Positions 1 through 12,971 of a stretch of 64,000 bases of DNA are shown one piece after another (the stretch's first letter is position 1; each line of letters opens with the position of its first letter). The notes under the pieces were generated by a model. It saw only the letters and a list, made by a program, of their open reading frames with translations, was not told where the DNA came from and did no database searches. Made by a program: the position numbers and the translations under genes. Origin of the DNA: Gyromitra esculenta. Taxonomy: Eukaryota > Ascomycota > Pezizomycetes > Pezizales > Discinaceae. Where the stretch lies: the NCBI GenBank assembly GCA_038503075.1, contig JBCAML010000005.1:310001-374000 (forward strand), written 5' to 3'.

Positions 1-1622
1 AAAGTACTCCTCCTGGAGGATTTGGTCCTAAATTAGAATAATCATTGAGTCCTCTATTTAGTGATCCGCTAGGGCTTGAGGTAAAACTCCTAGAAATCCT
101 TTGACCTTCAATTTGGGTCAAGCTCCTCTTAAAATGCAGATCTGGGGGATAAGTTTGCTGGGTAAGGGTCATAGGCCGTCGATTTGTGTGGTTTATCGTA
201 TTCGTGCCCGTATTCTGCTTATTCGAACCCCGTCGATTGTTTTCTTGTGACAGTTCGCCGCCATAGACTTCGTAAGCGTTATACGCCGCCGGATGAACTG
301 CTGTATTGCTCATGACAATCGGAGACCCTTCCAACTCTACCGTAGCACCATTGCCCATAACTATTGCGAATCCATCCAATTCTTCTGCGGCATTATTGGC
401 CACGATTATTGGAGATCCCTCCAACTCTTCTGCGGCGATATATGTTGTGTGAGGGGATACCGGAGAAGTTTGCGAAGAAACCAAACTCTGACAATATAAG
501 TTTGGTGTTGGTTTACTCACACCTGAGGCCTCATTCCCAATTTCGTCGCCAAAGTCGTCAAGCAAGATTTGGAAATTACCGCAGTCAGTAAGAGACAGTA
601 AGACTGGAAGTTCTACATTTATTTCCAGAATTGTTTTTGTGGCGAAGGAAAGTTCCTGCCATCGAATAAATATGTGATTTCCATTTGCAAGGCAAAATAA
701 ATGGATGGCAAGAGTTGTATCATACAGTTGAAATAGCAACAAGAATTGCTTGGAATTCCTTGGGCATCTGCAGAGCTCGGGGATCTTCTTGAAATTTCTG
801 GAAAATCCAGCAGGCTTTAAACAAACCAAGGCAACCTTCATCGGAAAGTGTTTTTGAAATTTTCGTTTCGTTGATATTAGTAATGGCTTTAAAGGTCCAG
901 TACATAGAAATCCTCAATGCAGCTTCCAATGGAAAGCCAGTGATGAAAACACGCCCATTAAACTCTGCATTCTCTGTAAACTTGTTGGCGATTTCGTCAC
1001 CTATCGAGTCTGCGCCAGCTGTAGAAAGCAGATCAACCAGGAGCTCTTCGAGATACATTTGATTCTGCTCAGCGATTTCAAGCAGCGTGTTCATGTTATT
1101 CCTACAGCGAAGACTTTCAGTAAGGGTATCCCGTAGTCCACACCAGGAAATGGAGGAGAACTTCTTCAATATACGTAAAACTAGGACGAAAGCCCAAGTG
1201 TGATATCTAAAGTTTTCTAATGCGGTAAGGAAATCTCTGTCGCCTCCATTAAATCTAATCTTCTTTGCGAACTGCGACCACCACTTTTCCGATTGACCAC
1301 AGTGAGTCTTAGCAGCTTGTAAAGTACCCTCAACATCATCCAGTGACACATTGACTCCACACATTGCCAATTGAACAGCCTTTTGGGCAGCAAGCTTGTT
1401 GTCGCTCCGGAAAATGAGCGAGTTCGGATTATTGCTCTCGTTAATCACCTGCTCAATAAAATCTCGCAGCTTCTCAAGCTCTTTTCCGAGAGACAGGAAG
1501 ATACATGGTGCATAAATGACACCGTAGAAGCACGTTTGAAGTATCAAGGTGATCCGATCTAGAAGTTGGACATGCTCCGTGAACCCTAAACTGAAATTCT
1601 GGAACACGAGCGACATCGGCAC
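1..1622 (-). CDS. Hypothetical repeat-bearing protein, two exons, 3' end beyond the left edge
   Basis: Exon 1 runs 1622 to 726 (299 codons). Its apparent stop is removed by a 70-base intron (725-656, GTATGA..GCAG). Exon 2 then stays open from 655 to the window edge, giving at least 517 residues. The first 220 residues are helical; the pattern with a KWWSQ-like segment near residue 113 resembles the N-terminal domain in front of many fungal STAND/NACHT proteins, but no nucleotide-binding motif lies in the visible part. Exon 2 holds three tandem repeats of about 15 residues (type AAEELEGSPIIVANN) and then a polar tail rich in N, S, T and Q. The ATG at 1622 is the first in frame, and an upstream exon is possible. 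Function unknown. The exon join is supported by the frame staying open for 218 codons. Confidence 0.6.
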
Positions 1623-4600
1623 GGAAAGGTGGCTTTACGATCTTGTCGGGGCTAGAAGCAGAAAGGTAAGCTAGCAGACGCTGTAAGTTGCGACGTTGAA
1701 GGATCCGGATCAAAAGCTGCTGGGGTAAGTGCCCCCGGGCGAAGCGAAAGGTGACGTGCATGGGTGGTGAATAGGTAGATTAAAATACCCTTTTGATTCG
1801 CTGCCTGTCCTACCAATAGAATCCAGTCACCACCCTCTTTTTACCTAACTGGTGTTGACTACACAGACTCAGGTCTAGGTTTTAGAGATGGGACAGGTAG
1901 TGCTATGAAATCATAACCGTGGTCCAACGTGCAAACCAATTAATCGCCAGATTTCGAAAAAGCTCCTAGTCGTGTAAAACTAGAGATCTTAGGTCCGCTT
2001 AGTGGTTCAAAGAGGGGTTGGAGATTTACTACTTACATGTATTATAAAGTGTCTTGTTCGACAAATAAGCTAGGCCTAAACCGAAGTCGAAAAATTCTAT
2101 CAAACCGGATGTTGGCGTACAGTCGCTCCCGGGTCAACGGCGAGACTAGGGAATGAGTACTAATTTCCTAAGCTAGCTGTTTTCCACTATTTAGACCTCT
2201 GTTCCTTGCTGGCCCAGCTTCGTCGGTGACCCCGGAGCGACTGCAGAGCATACTATATACAGACATCTAACAGGTCTAACAACTAACTAGAGGTTACATG
2301 GCCTAAAAGAAGGAACTAGCTTGCGTACGGGGCTATTATACAGCCGAATCTATGCTCTACCCACCCTCATACTCATAGTAATTGGTTAAATCGAGCAATA
2401 AATAAACCCATTCCTTAAGCTTTCTGCCTCGTTCAGGGTAATGCGATAGGCTAAGTTATACAATGGGCTCCTTTCGGATTCTGGTCTAACCCCAGCTTAT
2501 TCTAGTGCCCACTCAAGCCCAGCTCCCCAGCAATAAAGTTACTAACCAAGTTTTGGTACAACCCGCCAGAGGTGAGGGTTTCTAGCAAGTCTAAGTAGAG
2601 GTCTCCCTCATATCGCCTATTTTCAACTCTATCACGAGACGCATCAGTTGTGGTCAACATGAGTAGTATCTAGGAATTAGTATACTATTTGTTATAGCTA
2701 AGCCACGGGTCATTGTTCTTTACACATTAGGATCTAAGCTTATTGAGAGACACTCAGATCTTTTCTAGGAACTTTGCTGAATCGGGACTCTTAAAGGAAC
2801 CGCCTAGCTAGATATTGAAGCGAACGCCAAGTTACTGAGAAATTTGACCAATCAGAATACTGGTAGTGATATAAAAGGCATCTTTGCTGACACCACATCT
2901 GCAGTATTTTGTGTGGTACCACAGAGACTTTACAACAAAATCACAATATTTCAAGTTGAGTGAGCTATCTACGATATTCGTATCATGTTGGTGACGTAGG
3001 CCTGCTATGTATGTTTTTTGGTGTCACGGCTCAAAATTGGTGTTACAGTTTGCCAGACCTATTGAAATTCAAGGCGTGCGCAGACGCTCATCACTTCTCC
3101 CGCTGCCTTAGTACATGCCATGTTTCCTGTCGCCTTAATGCACTCAGGTAGAGAATTTGAATGGATGAGTGAATTACTTTGCTTCGGTGACATTCTATAG
3201 AACTTAGATCTCGATAGTCCCGTAGATGCACCCATGCTATCTCTTGACTAAGTATGATATGCAAACTTGGGCTTGATTAGGCTGTGGCAGAGTGACTTTG
3301 CCTCAGGGTTTCGGTATTATCAAGTCACTTGATCGCAGTTTGATTGGGGTCGTGCATGAGCTTATGACGAAGTGGAGTAGTATATTGATCAATTAGAAGG
3401 CTAGGAAATATTCTACCAACGGTTATAACTGTGTACGAAAGCTTTGGCTTGCATTTCGTTAAGGTGCATATATCATACACACAGTAAACTGCAGCTAGCT
3501 ATGGTTCAATATCACCCATTGAAGCCGAAAAGGAGGGAGTAGCAAGCCACGTTTTTCAATACTAATGGTACAATGCCACCATTAAACGTGTTCTATCTTC
3601 TCGCTAGGCAATACAACTAAGCATGGCACAGATTTTTACTTCTTCTTTGGACCTAATGGATACTGCGCGTGCGCAGGTAGAACAGTTACACTTACGTGTC
3701 ACTCGCTCGGCTGGCAAGGCCACAAAATATTGAAATCCCTTTGAATTCATCCTAGTTCCTCCCGCCTGCATTTTTGTTAAAATGAGTGCTGATAAATGTT
3801 ACACGAAAAGCATATATAGCGGCCTGGGGCACAGCTCTTTCGAGCAAAGTGAAATATTTCTGATTATACGTTGTCGAGAAAGTGAGTGACTGATCACTCA
3901 TATGCGACCAGATGGGTGGTTACCGTTCTGCTACGTGCGCACGTATTAACGCCTTAATGTCAAGTTTACGCATCAATCGGAAATGGCCTATATCCGTATT
4001 AGTGCGAAATTACACATTCAGCATCGTTTTTTGTGTTATGTATTTAGTTCTTAAGAAATATCGCAGAACTAGCTAGTGGTAGAAGAAAGCATGCAAGAAA
4101 TATGTCTCGGGTAGCTTTAGAAGAAACGTTACTAGTACAGCTAACCCTCCTGCCTAGCCTTTGTGTAATCTAGAACATATACTCTATGCGCATAAGGCAT
4201 ACACGTTAGCGTTATAAGCTTGTACCATTGGCAGGCTTTCATTCCACTATCTTTTCTGTATGAGAAAAAAAAATTTGTTTCAACCCGATTGTTCGATCGT
4301 CTAGGCAGTGCATGATACCTTAACATTTATTCCAGGCTTCTTCGGAATTTACCCCGCCGCATCCCGCTTCCGTTGCCTGGCTGTCGATTTATGTCTCACT
4401 TATTGGAGTGGCGTATCTAACACCAAATGCAAGGTAAAACTCAAAGGATTATAACTATAGGTTGAGTTGATATTTGATATGTGGTTGTGTTCAACAGGCA
4501 TGCGCAATAGATACCTCACATACTTTAATTCGGTAAAAAAATCTCATGCTGTGTAAATCAATCTGAGGCAAGGTGGCCCCTGGATTGGCATCGAGTTGTA

Positions 4601-4842
4601 ACTCTTGCCAATGATGCACGCCACGAGTCGAATTAAATCGAGATGGAGGCAGAGCCAACTCGTTTTTTAATGGACTGGATCTGACCCGCTCTACAATTAT
4701 GAACCCAAGAAAGAGTTCGTGGCATTTACTACTCGCCAGTCAGATAATATCATAATAAAGCTTTCGATTAATGGAAGACGCGGTACTGTACTTAAGAGGC
4801 TGATAGGAAGGGATTTTATGCGAAAAACTGCCCTTTCACTTC
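1623..4842. other. Intergenic stretch with no supported gene
   Basis: About 3.2 kb between divergent genes. Only short ORFs without coding character occur. The one structured element seen is a 124-bp MITE at 2120-2243. Confidence 0.6.
2120..2243. mobile_element. MITE family 1, copy 1
   Basis: A 124-bp element with terminal inverted repeats of about 23 bp. The left end reads CAGTCGCTCCCGGGTCAACG and the reverse complement of the right end CAGTCGCTCCGGGGTCACCG. A second copy with the same ends and a related core lies at 59903-60047. TA precedes the left end; the matching right TA is altered. No coding capacity. Confidence 0.75.
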
Positions 4843-7102
4843 ATGGTTCTGGACTCACGGCGAAATCGGTTTCCTGCTTCTGGACAGTTCCTGGAAATGT
4901 CGTCCGCTGTTTCTTCAACACCTTCAACGTTACGGTCAACCGATGGTTTAGAATTCGTTAACGGATACCGACGCGAAAAAACACCACCGCCAACGGCTGA
5001 AGATCGTGCCGAACTTCCAGTTGACCAGAGAAGCCATGAAAATGGTATTCAGACACCCTCTATGGAGAGACATTCATATCTAGATAAGAGTCAAACCTGT
5101 GATCACTTGAGGCCGATTCCAGAGAAACGAATGCTCGGATACATGTCAACTGCAGCTTTGATCATTAATAAAATCATAGGAACTGGAATTTTTTCCAAAC
5201 CATCAGACATCCTGAGGTCAACTGGCTCGAAGGGGGGAAGTATGCTAATTTGGGTCACGGGGGGTCTTATGACCCTAAGCGGGTCAGTCTAACCCAAATA
5301 TACCTTTTTTTTAAAAAAACTATACTTACTGCGTGATATTTTAGTCTTTTGATATATCTTGAGTTTGGGATCGCGTTTCCATTAAATGGTGGCGAACTAA
5401 TTTATGTAGGTGGTTTCTACCTAGATACTTCAATTGATAACTTACCGTTTGCTACAGCTAGAGAGGTCATATGCCAAACCGCAATACTTTGCAAGCTGCA
5501 TGTTTGGGATTCTTTTTGTACTACTCGGAAACACGGCTGCTAATTCAATTGCATTCGCAAAAAACATGATTGGAGCATTCTCCGACAATGAGAACCCAGA
5601 CTACAGACTACAAAAGTTTGTAGCACTTATTTGCGTCACCCTTATATGCCTTACACATCTGTTCTCGAGACAAATGGGAATATTTGTCAATAATGCCCTA
5701 GCCTTATACAAGGTTGTCCTGTTGGTATTCGTCGTGGCCGCAGGACTTGTATGTCTGGGTGGCGGTGGAGGGGGACATCTCACAACAGACGATACTTATG
5801 GGGATAAAAATTTGGAGAGTGCATTCAGTGAAGGATCAAAGTCCCCATACGATTACGCAAGCGCTTTACTCGGTGTTTTATACAGCTTTCAGGGTTGGGA
5901 GAACGCAAATTACGTGAGTAAATATTTTACTCTATCCTAATACTCCCATTAGAGGATACAAGATCTATAGAGATGTTGATACACCGGATAGGTTCTCTCG
6001 GAAGTAAAACGCCCTCGCGGAAACGAATCGAAGACATTCAAGCGGGCTGTACTGTTTTCATTTTTATTAGTGTACGTTCTTTACATCTTAGCAAACGTTG
6101 CTTATGTATGTCTATCTCCCTACATATCACTTGAGAGCAAGCCTGATGGGAGGGCCGAGAGCATTAGCTAATGTTGCCAACTACGATGTAGTTTGCTGTA
6201 AGCACTACACAAGAGTTAAAGACCATAGGTATTTCGGTTGCTGCGAACTTTTTCGTCAGGGTGACTCAACACACTTCAGATTTTTCTCGAAGCTATGCTA
6301 ACAGGAGTTATCAGGTGTTTGGCGATAGTGCATTCGTCGCTAAAGGATTGAAAGTATTGATAGCGATGTCTGCGTTTGGTAACATTGTCGCTGTCTCATA
6401 CGCAAATTCCAGGGTCAAACAAGAGATTGCCAGACGAAAAATTCTCCCATTTTCAAACTACTGGGCTCGAGAGAGCCCGTATGGTACACCGGTTGGTGCG
6501 CTAACACTTCACTGGATCTTCACGGTCATCGTAATACTTGCAAGTAAGTAAACTGGCGAAGTTATTCTATTCTTCCCTAATGTCTCGAGCTAATAAGCCA
6601 TTTTCCAATAGCTCCAAATTACACAGCGAGTGATGAGGCATATAATTTGGTTAGCATTATTTTTACGTACGCACATACTTGGGTCGGCAGTAAGTTAATA
6701 AACTCTCCATCGGGAATCCCTCAAACTTATCGAATTTTCGTAGTCTTTGTAGCTATTGGCCTAGTAATTCAATATCGCCTGGGATGGCGGCCAGCAGTAT
6801 TAAACTGGAGCACCTTGCGCGGGCTTATTAGTTTTTATATTATTTTGAATATATTCATCATCGCTCTAATCTGGTGGCCATCTAATACGAAAATACCCTC
6901 GTACATCGCCCCCGTAGTAGCGACAGGGGTCCTCGGGTTTGGGATCATCTACTGGACTTTTATTACGAAGCTCCTGCCTACCTTAGGATGCGAGCTTAAC
7001 CAAGAGGAGGTTCTTTTGGTAGACGGCAGCCAAACCATTACATACAAGGTAAGAAAATATACACTTACCATCCAGACTTATTATAGGCCTATGCTCATTT
7101 AG
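4843..7102 (+). CDS. Methionine-type amino acid permease (Mup1/Mup3-like), seven exons
   Basis: Exons: 4843-5282, 5345-5405, 5458-5913, 5992-6105, 6192-6260, 6315-6543 and 6612-7102, giving about 618 residues. All introns are GT..AG and 52-86 bases long; those at 6106 (GTATGT, branch GCTAAT) and 6261 (branch GCTAAC) are strong. The N-terminal 100 residues are polar and presumably cytosolic. The first membrane segment contains the APC-superfamily motif IINKIIGTGIFSKP, and about a dozen hydrophobic segments follow. Later marks are YLEFGIAFPLNGGE, LLGNTAANSIAFAKNM and SAFGNIVAVSYANSRVKQE, all typical of the Mup family of methionine/thiol permeases in the plasma membrane. Substrate is inferred from family only. 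The start could also be the ATG at 4897. The C-terminus is uncertain: a 38-base GTAAGA..TATAG segment at 7049-7086 would give a different last exon ending at 7116, but is short for an intron. Confidence 0.85.
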
Positions 7103-7838
7103 GACTGTTCATATAGTGGTCTAATACCGGGTTTGCAAGCAAAGTTTGCGATTGGTGGGAACACAAGTTTAGGAATAATGGTGGCGTATAGTTCAAACCT
7201 GTGGGGAACAAACTATGGAAAGCGAGGGTTATTGTATTGGAGGGAGCTTCCAGCGCATGCGTAGGCTTTAGAGTGTAAACAAAAAAAATACTGTGTCGAA
7301 CGCTCGAGGTCTTATCATCTAATGTTCTATTTTTTTTTCTTTCTAGAAGCAATTCCAAAACGAGCCCCATAGTCATATTCTTTCGTTGATTTTGACTACG
7401 ACTAGTAAAATAGCAAAAACATAAATCGAAAATATAGAAAAGATGGCAAATTTCGCAAAATATTTAGGTGTACAGTATTCTACCGATACCCAATACTAAA
7501 ACTTAAGATCCTACTAAGGCGAAAGATCAAGCAAGCAGGGTCAGACATAGCTTGAAGGTACTCTAAATTTTATATGTGGTTTGCTTAGCTATATTTTAGC
7601 CCAAGACCTTAACTCAATATAGACGCGGTGCATCCCCCAGCGTGACCCACAACCAAATGGATCAGTGCATACAAGATGTCGTTCTCCCTGGCCCAGCGAG
7701 CACACACTCAAGGACTTCACTTCAGATAATCTCGGCCTACCGAGACAGGAAACTCCAGATGCGGCGTTGTCATGTGGGTATCAATACTGTTTTTCAAGCC
7801 ATGCTACAGAGGTTGGGGCTGCCAAGAATACTCTTATA

Positions 7839-7983
7839 CTCGTTCCCGGTCATATGAACCAGAAAACAAAGGGATGCGACCGTATGCCACAACACCTTCT
7901 CAGGCTACATGTTATACGAAGCCACTTCCATAGCATACAAAGCCACACTTCCCTGTTTTCCGGTTCATATGTCCGGAAGCGAT
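7839..7983. mobile_element. MITE family 2, copy 1
   Basis: A 145-bp element with inverted ends of about 30 bp (CTCGTTCCCGGTCATATGAA left; ATCGCTTCCGGACATATGAA as reverse complement of the right), flanked by TA on both sides. It aligns over its full length with the 145-bp copy at 13838-13982. Non-coding. Confidence 0.85.
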
Positions 7984-7989
7984 TAGAAG

Positions 7990-8058
7990 TCACCCTTGAA
8001 GCGATCACCCTATGAAGTGAAACCTTATAAAGCGAACCCTTATACGGCGGTTGAGCTG
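7990..8058 (-). mobile_element. MITE family 3, truncated copy
   Basis: Reading the minus strand from 8058, the sequence begins CAGCTCAACCGCCGTATAAG and matches the left end of the complete MITE-3 at 18304, including two spaced TATAAGG units. The other half is missing and the remnant stops at the MITE-2 copy, so one element has truncated or replaced part of the other. Confidence 0.65.
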
Positions 8059-8528
8059 TATATAGTTCTACTGTTCCCTATTTTCTTTTCCCTTTTTTTA
8101 ATAAAATGTTTTTTAATGTGGTGGTGGTTGCTTGGCCGAAGGTTGAGAAACTGCGGATTGGACTTTGGTAGGGCAGGAATTAACATGTTAGATGTCATTA
8201 CATTCCACCCTCCACAAAATTGCAGCAATCAGCCCTACTCCGCTGGCGGTGACGGTGCTCGGTAGCAGATACAACTTTGTGCATTCCCGGCCAAAACTAC
8301 ATCCACCAGAATAAACTCGCTCATCCTACATCGATCTCTAGTAAAATTACAACCGCGATATTTCTTGTACACATACCAAATAACTACCACCACACAAAAC
8401 TTATTAACTCCGATTAAACGTAAATCCGCAATGCCACTGCAGAAAATGGTCATGAACAGTACTATAGTAAATTATAAACCCATTCCCTACTACCAACCCG
8501 AAGTTCCCTCTCGTTAAGAAGAGTAATA

Positions 8529-11500
8529 CTATGACTCCACCTCCGAGTAATCAGGCTTGAGCTCTGGCCTCGGAAGTGTAGGGGGTCCACACTCCTCTAG
8601 TTTCTTCAGGAGACTATCAAATCTCACTAACAAGTCGGCAATTCGGAATGGCTTTGATATCGCATCGTCCTAAATGCAGCCCTTGGTCAACCAGACCTAT
8701 TAAATAAACAGTACTGTGGCTTGAGTTTACCATTCCTGCCTCTGTCATCTTCGCCACCTGCTCCGGTCTTGCGTTCGCGCTAATACCCATTATAGGGACG
8801 TGTTTCTTTATCTTTCCCGATCGTTCCATCTCCCGTATCTTTCGCGTTGCAGTATTTCCATCCATAACAGGCATTTCCATATCCATGAGAACGATATCGA
8901 TACTAGCCCCGCCGTCTTTTACAACCCCAGATTGGGTGATAATCTTCAATGCCTCTTCCCCATTCCCTGCAACTTTTGTCACGCAACCCTCTTTCCGTAA
9001 CTGACGCCGAAGCACCTCTTGGTTGATGAGATTATCCTCCACAATCAACACACTATAGGACACCTGTCCCCTCGTGCGCGTATCTACTTCCACCACCTTC
9101 TGTACTGGGTACGAGTTCATCACTAACAACCCTCTTCCCGAAACCCCATTTGATTCGGTCGCCAGCTCCTCGAATTTTGATGGCTTTCCATTAGATCTTA
9201 TTGGTTGCTGAAGTGGACTTGTGTTAGGATTACTTGGGCAAGATGATCTTCGTGCTCTGATATAGAACGAAAATGAGCTCCCGTGACCCTCTTCCGAATG
9301 GAGTCCTATTTCTCCACCATGGATGCGGCATAGCTGGCGACAGATGAAAAGACCTAGCCCTGAGCCACCGTAGGTAACATGGGTCCGGGGGACTTGTTCG
9401 AATCGTTTAAAGAGCTTTTTTTGCCACTCTTCGCTTATCCCAATCCCGCTATCCTAAAGGGGGGGGTCAATATTTATTATGACGAAGGATGAAGATAGGC
9501 AGAAGGCACACTTCAACAGTAACGAGAATGTAGACTGTTTCCCCGGAACCCCAGTCTGCATTAACCATCTCCTGGGACTGAGGACTCTCACAGCCATGGT
9601 ATATAACAGTCCCATGACCAATTGGTCGTTCTAGTGAAGCACCAAGCCTCGTTGTGATCTCCCGCTTACCGGCTTGGAGCGAGGTAAATTTGATGGCATT
9701 TGTTAAGAGGTTCATCTAGAAAATCCATATTCACCCAATCAGTCAAAAATAATAACTGTGAATTGGAAACCCGAGAGGGGTAAAGAGTTTACCAAAATCT
9801 GAGAAAATCTAGACGGATCTGCTTTGATCCAATCCACATGAAGATCATGATAAGAGTCCTCAAGCTGATCCAGACCAGAAGCTTGTGTCAGTTTGTGTCT
9901 TTTATTTGCCAAAACTGTTGTTGTTTACTAGCAACAACATAAATGCCGAGCGGGGTGATAGGATCATACCAGATACCGCGATGAGATTCCTTTGACCTGC
10001 AACTCTGGTTGAAAAATCTTCATGATCTGACCCACAGACTCATGAATCTGGACATCCACCGGCACAACACTCAATAACATTGAATCCAACTTACTCAACG
10101 TGAGAACATCGTCAATAATCCGCATCTAACGTTTCACGAGACAAAATAATCAGTCATCTACTCAAGAAAAACCCTCACCTTTCATCAGGGAATTTCCAAA
10201 GTTTACAAAATAACAGAACAAACATCGATCGTATCATGTCATTCTCACGATGGTGGCTTTGCAAACCTGATGCTGCACGCAAACTAGGATAGTCGAAGCT
10301 GAGTCGATCATCTCCTCCACATCTAGCATATGCCCTTCATTGCCCTGGAATTCTATCAACGCACCTAGAATTCCATCTGCACACTGCAGTGTTGCCGAAA
10401 AGGGATTTCTCAACTCGTGAGAAAAAACGTCAATAAAATTCTCCTGCTGACGTCTCCGCTCCACAGCCTGTGTAGATAGCTGCCGCTGATACTCTTCGTT
10501 CTTCTTGATACTCGTTATATCTACCAGAGTCATCATATACCCTGTCACCTGTTCCTGACCATTTTCTAGCTTATCAGTTTGCGCAACCATAGAGCAGGTA
10601 ACCCAATATTTCCATCCCTGCGGATTTGAGGGGTCGATGCCGAGACGGGTTTCCCATTGCGTGGATCTGCCGGAGTGGATCGCTTCACTGAATTGTTTAT
10701 AAACACGAGCGCGGTCTTCGATGTATATTATTTGCCGCCAATCTTCTTTGGCGCTGTCTGGGGCTAGAGTTGTGAGCTTGAAGTAGGAATCGTTTTGGAA
10801 AACGAGTTGGCCCTTGGCATTGAGGAGGACAAGACCGACGGGGATGGTCTCCGCTGTCTATTTACAAATATCAATAAGAAGCACCTATCAAAAAGAGTTT
10901 TCACACGTATGTGCTTACTCGGGTAAAAAGCAGCTCACTGTGCCTAAGCTCTTCCGTCCTTTTCTGCAACTGTGACTGCAGCTCTATAGCCTGTACCTTT
11001 GCAATCTTTTGGCTCTCTTCATTGATCGCCTTAACAATTTCCCCCTTCAATAACCTAGCCCTGCCTGCCGTAGTAGCAAGTTCCTTCTTCAACAGCTCAA
11101 TCCAAAGTCTGTAGTCGGCATCATACGGCCTTCTTGGGTTTAGCCCTAATATCAAAAACCCCTGCGTAATCGTCTTCGTCGCTTGGATTGGTATAACTAC
11201 CGCTAAGGTTGGCACGTCTTCAAACCCTCTGTACACAACCTTATCCCCATCCTGCACTCCACCAAAATCCAACTTCTTAACCACCACCTTGTTCGTCTCT
11301 TTTGCCATTTTCATCTCATGTGAAAAATAACCACAATCTTTCCCAAGCTTGCCCTTTTTGGGGGCTAGAGTGCTACCCTCCAAGAAACCCACGTTGCCCT
11401 CTAGGAAGCAGAATATATCTGCCTCTTTACCACTTTCGGTTTGGGATGAATCCTCGCCAGTAGCTCTGTAAGTCAGTAGGAAGGGGGAGTCCAGATAATT

Positions 11501-12971
11501 GTTATCAAATGCTTCAAGAAGCAACTTCCAAAAATTGTCTTTATCCAGGTCCTTCACAACCATCAGAAGTTCTCCCATCCTTTTTAATGTTCTCATACGC
11601 CTCGTAGAAACTATCTGACGAGTATAGTCGAAGGCCTGTTCCAACACACCCTCGGGAGTCCCATTCGTACCAACCACCGCACAGATAGAGAAATTGAAAT
11701 AACACTCCTCAATCATGTCTCCCCTGCGTAAGAACAACTGTTCCGCCTCCTTGATGGTTGCCTCGCCGTTATAGTAGGCGGCACTTAGTAACGGTATGAA
11801 GTAATTTTTGACTTCAGGCCACCCCTCAGCAAAATCATTGCCGAGTAATTGCGGATCCCTGTCTTGTGCTATCTTGCGCCATTCATCGTTGTACAGGATT
11901 GAAAATTCGGGGCCCCAGTAAAAAGCGGTTGGGTAAGGCATTGTCATTATTGAATTTGCTATTACTCGGAGAGAAGTAGACCACGTTCGGTAGGGGCCAA
12001 ATCTTGTCTTACTCCTATTATTTCACGCCGTTATTAGAATATAAGAAGCATAATGAGCTTTTTTTTATAAAAGAAAGAATGGAAAAAAGGAGAAAGGAGA
12101 GAAAAAGGAGTCATCAAGTATACCAGTCAATATTCCGCAAATTGCCGTAGTGTTGAGAAGATTTCAGAGTCGAAAACCCCCTCGTCCAGTCCATAAACGG
12201 GCCGGACTGCTGTGATCGACGTAACGCAGGTTTTGGCTTCGAATTTGCCACGGCAAATGTTTGAATTGGCGCCTTACGAATTGTCCCTAGCATTGGTCTA
12301 ATGTCCTTCTTGTCCTTTTCTCTCTCCTTCATATTCTCCTTGCAAATTATCTTCGGGAGCTCCCCAGGCGTAATCTGGACTGGAGATAAACCAGCCTCCT
12401 CGAAAATAGATTCAGGTTCCGTTATACCACTCTTATATCTATTCTGATCATTGTCATCTTTTGTGGGTTGGGTCACCTGACCGCAAAATTGTTCTCTCTC
12501 GTTCACAGCAATTGCTGGAGTGGAAGAGCATTCTGACCCATTGAATCGTCCTGCCCACACACCCACATCCCATTCCAGCGCCGAAATCTTCGTTGCAGTG
12601 ACAACCATAACATTCCCGTCTAGGGCACTGTTTCCAATCGATACGGCGGTGAACCTCCACTTAGCCGTCGGAAAACTCCCTCCACCAAGTTTCAAGAACC
12701 CTTCATTCAGAACCCATTCCATCGATAGCTCCCCTCTCTTCTCCAAATCTTGTATGGCATCGTTTTCAAATAACACTGCTACCTTACTGGCGGATGATTC
12801 ATTTGTCAACGAGACAATGAATGTGGGGCGGGTATCAACTCGTAAAAACTCCAGGGCGTATGAGCCCAATTGGGTGGCGAAACCGCCTTCGATGGGCATG
12901 GGTAGTAGGTGAGCGATGCGATGTTTGAAGGGTTGATTGTTATCGGGCTTGGAGACCGGTGCAGAGGTCAA
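8529..12971 (-). CDS. Hybrid histidine kinase (PAS, HisKA, HATPase, receiver), eight exons
   Basis: Exons on the minus strand: 12971-12124, 12014-10919, 10857-10267, 10125-9977, 9898-9793, 9715-9512, 9453-8731 and 8669-8529. They sum to 3,858 bases, an open 1,285-residue frame. The order is: an N-terminal fungal extension; a sensor region opening with IDWSKTRFGPYRTWSTS near residue 282 and MPYPTAFYWGPEF; a coiled segment; a PAS domain; an H-box FSHELRNP near residue 790; IIDDVLTLSKLDS; an N-box MNLLTNAIKF near 931; G1 DSGIGI; and G2 GGSGLGLFICRQL. A receiver domain follows with VLIVEDN, phospho-acceptor VLMDMEMPVMDG and the conserved lysine in SKPF. It should autophosphorylate on the H-box histidine and pass the phosphate to its own receiver, then to an HPt protein. 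The stimulus is unknown. The exon 4/5 junction is the least certain. Confidence 0.93.

Larger units (their letters stand above)
7103..8528. other. Intergenic region between permease and histidine kinase 3' ends
   Basis: Convergent intergenic space. It holds one MITE-2 copy directly abutting a truncated MITE-3 copy; otherwise nothing recognisable. Confidence 0.6.

Noticed and set aside
7049..7116. An eighth permease exon after a 38-base intron
   Set aside because: The intron would be shorter than usual for these fungi; the unspliced C-terminus ending at 7102 is equally plausible.
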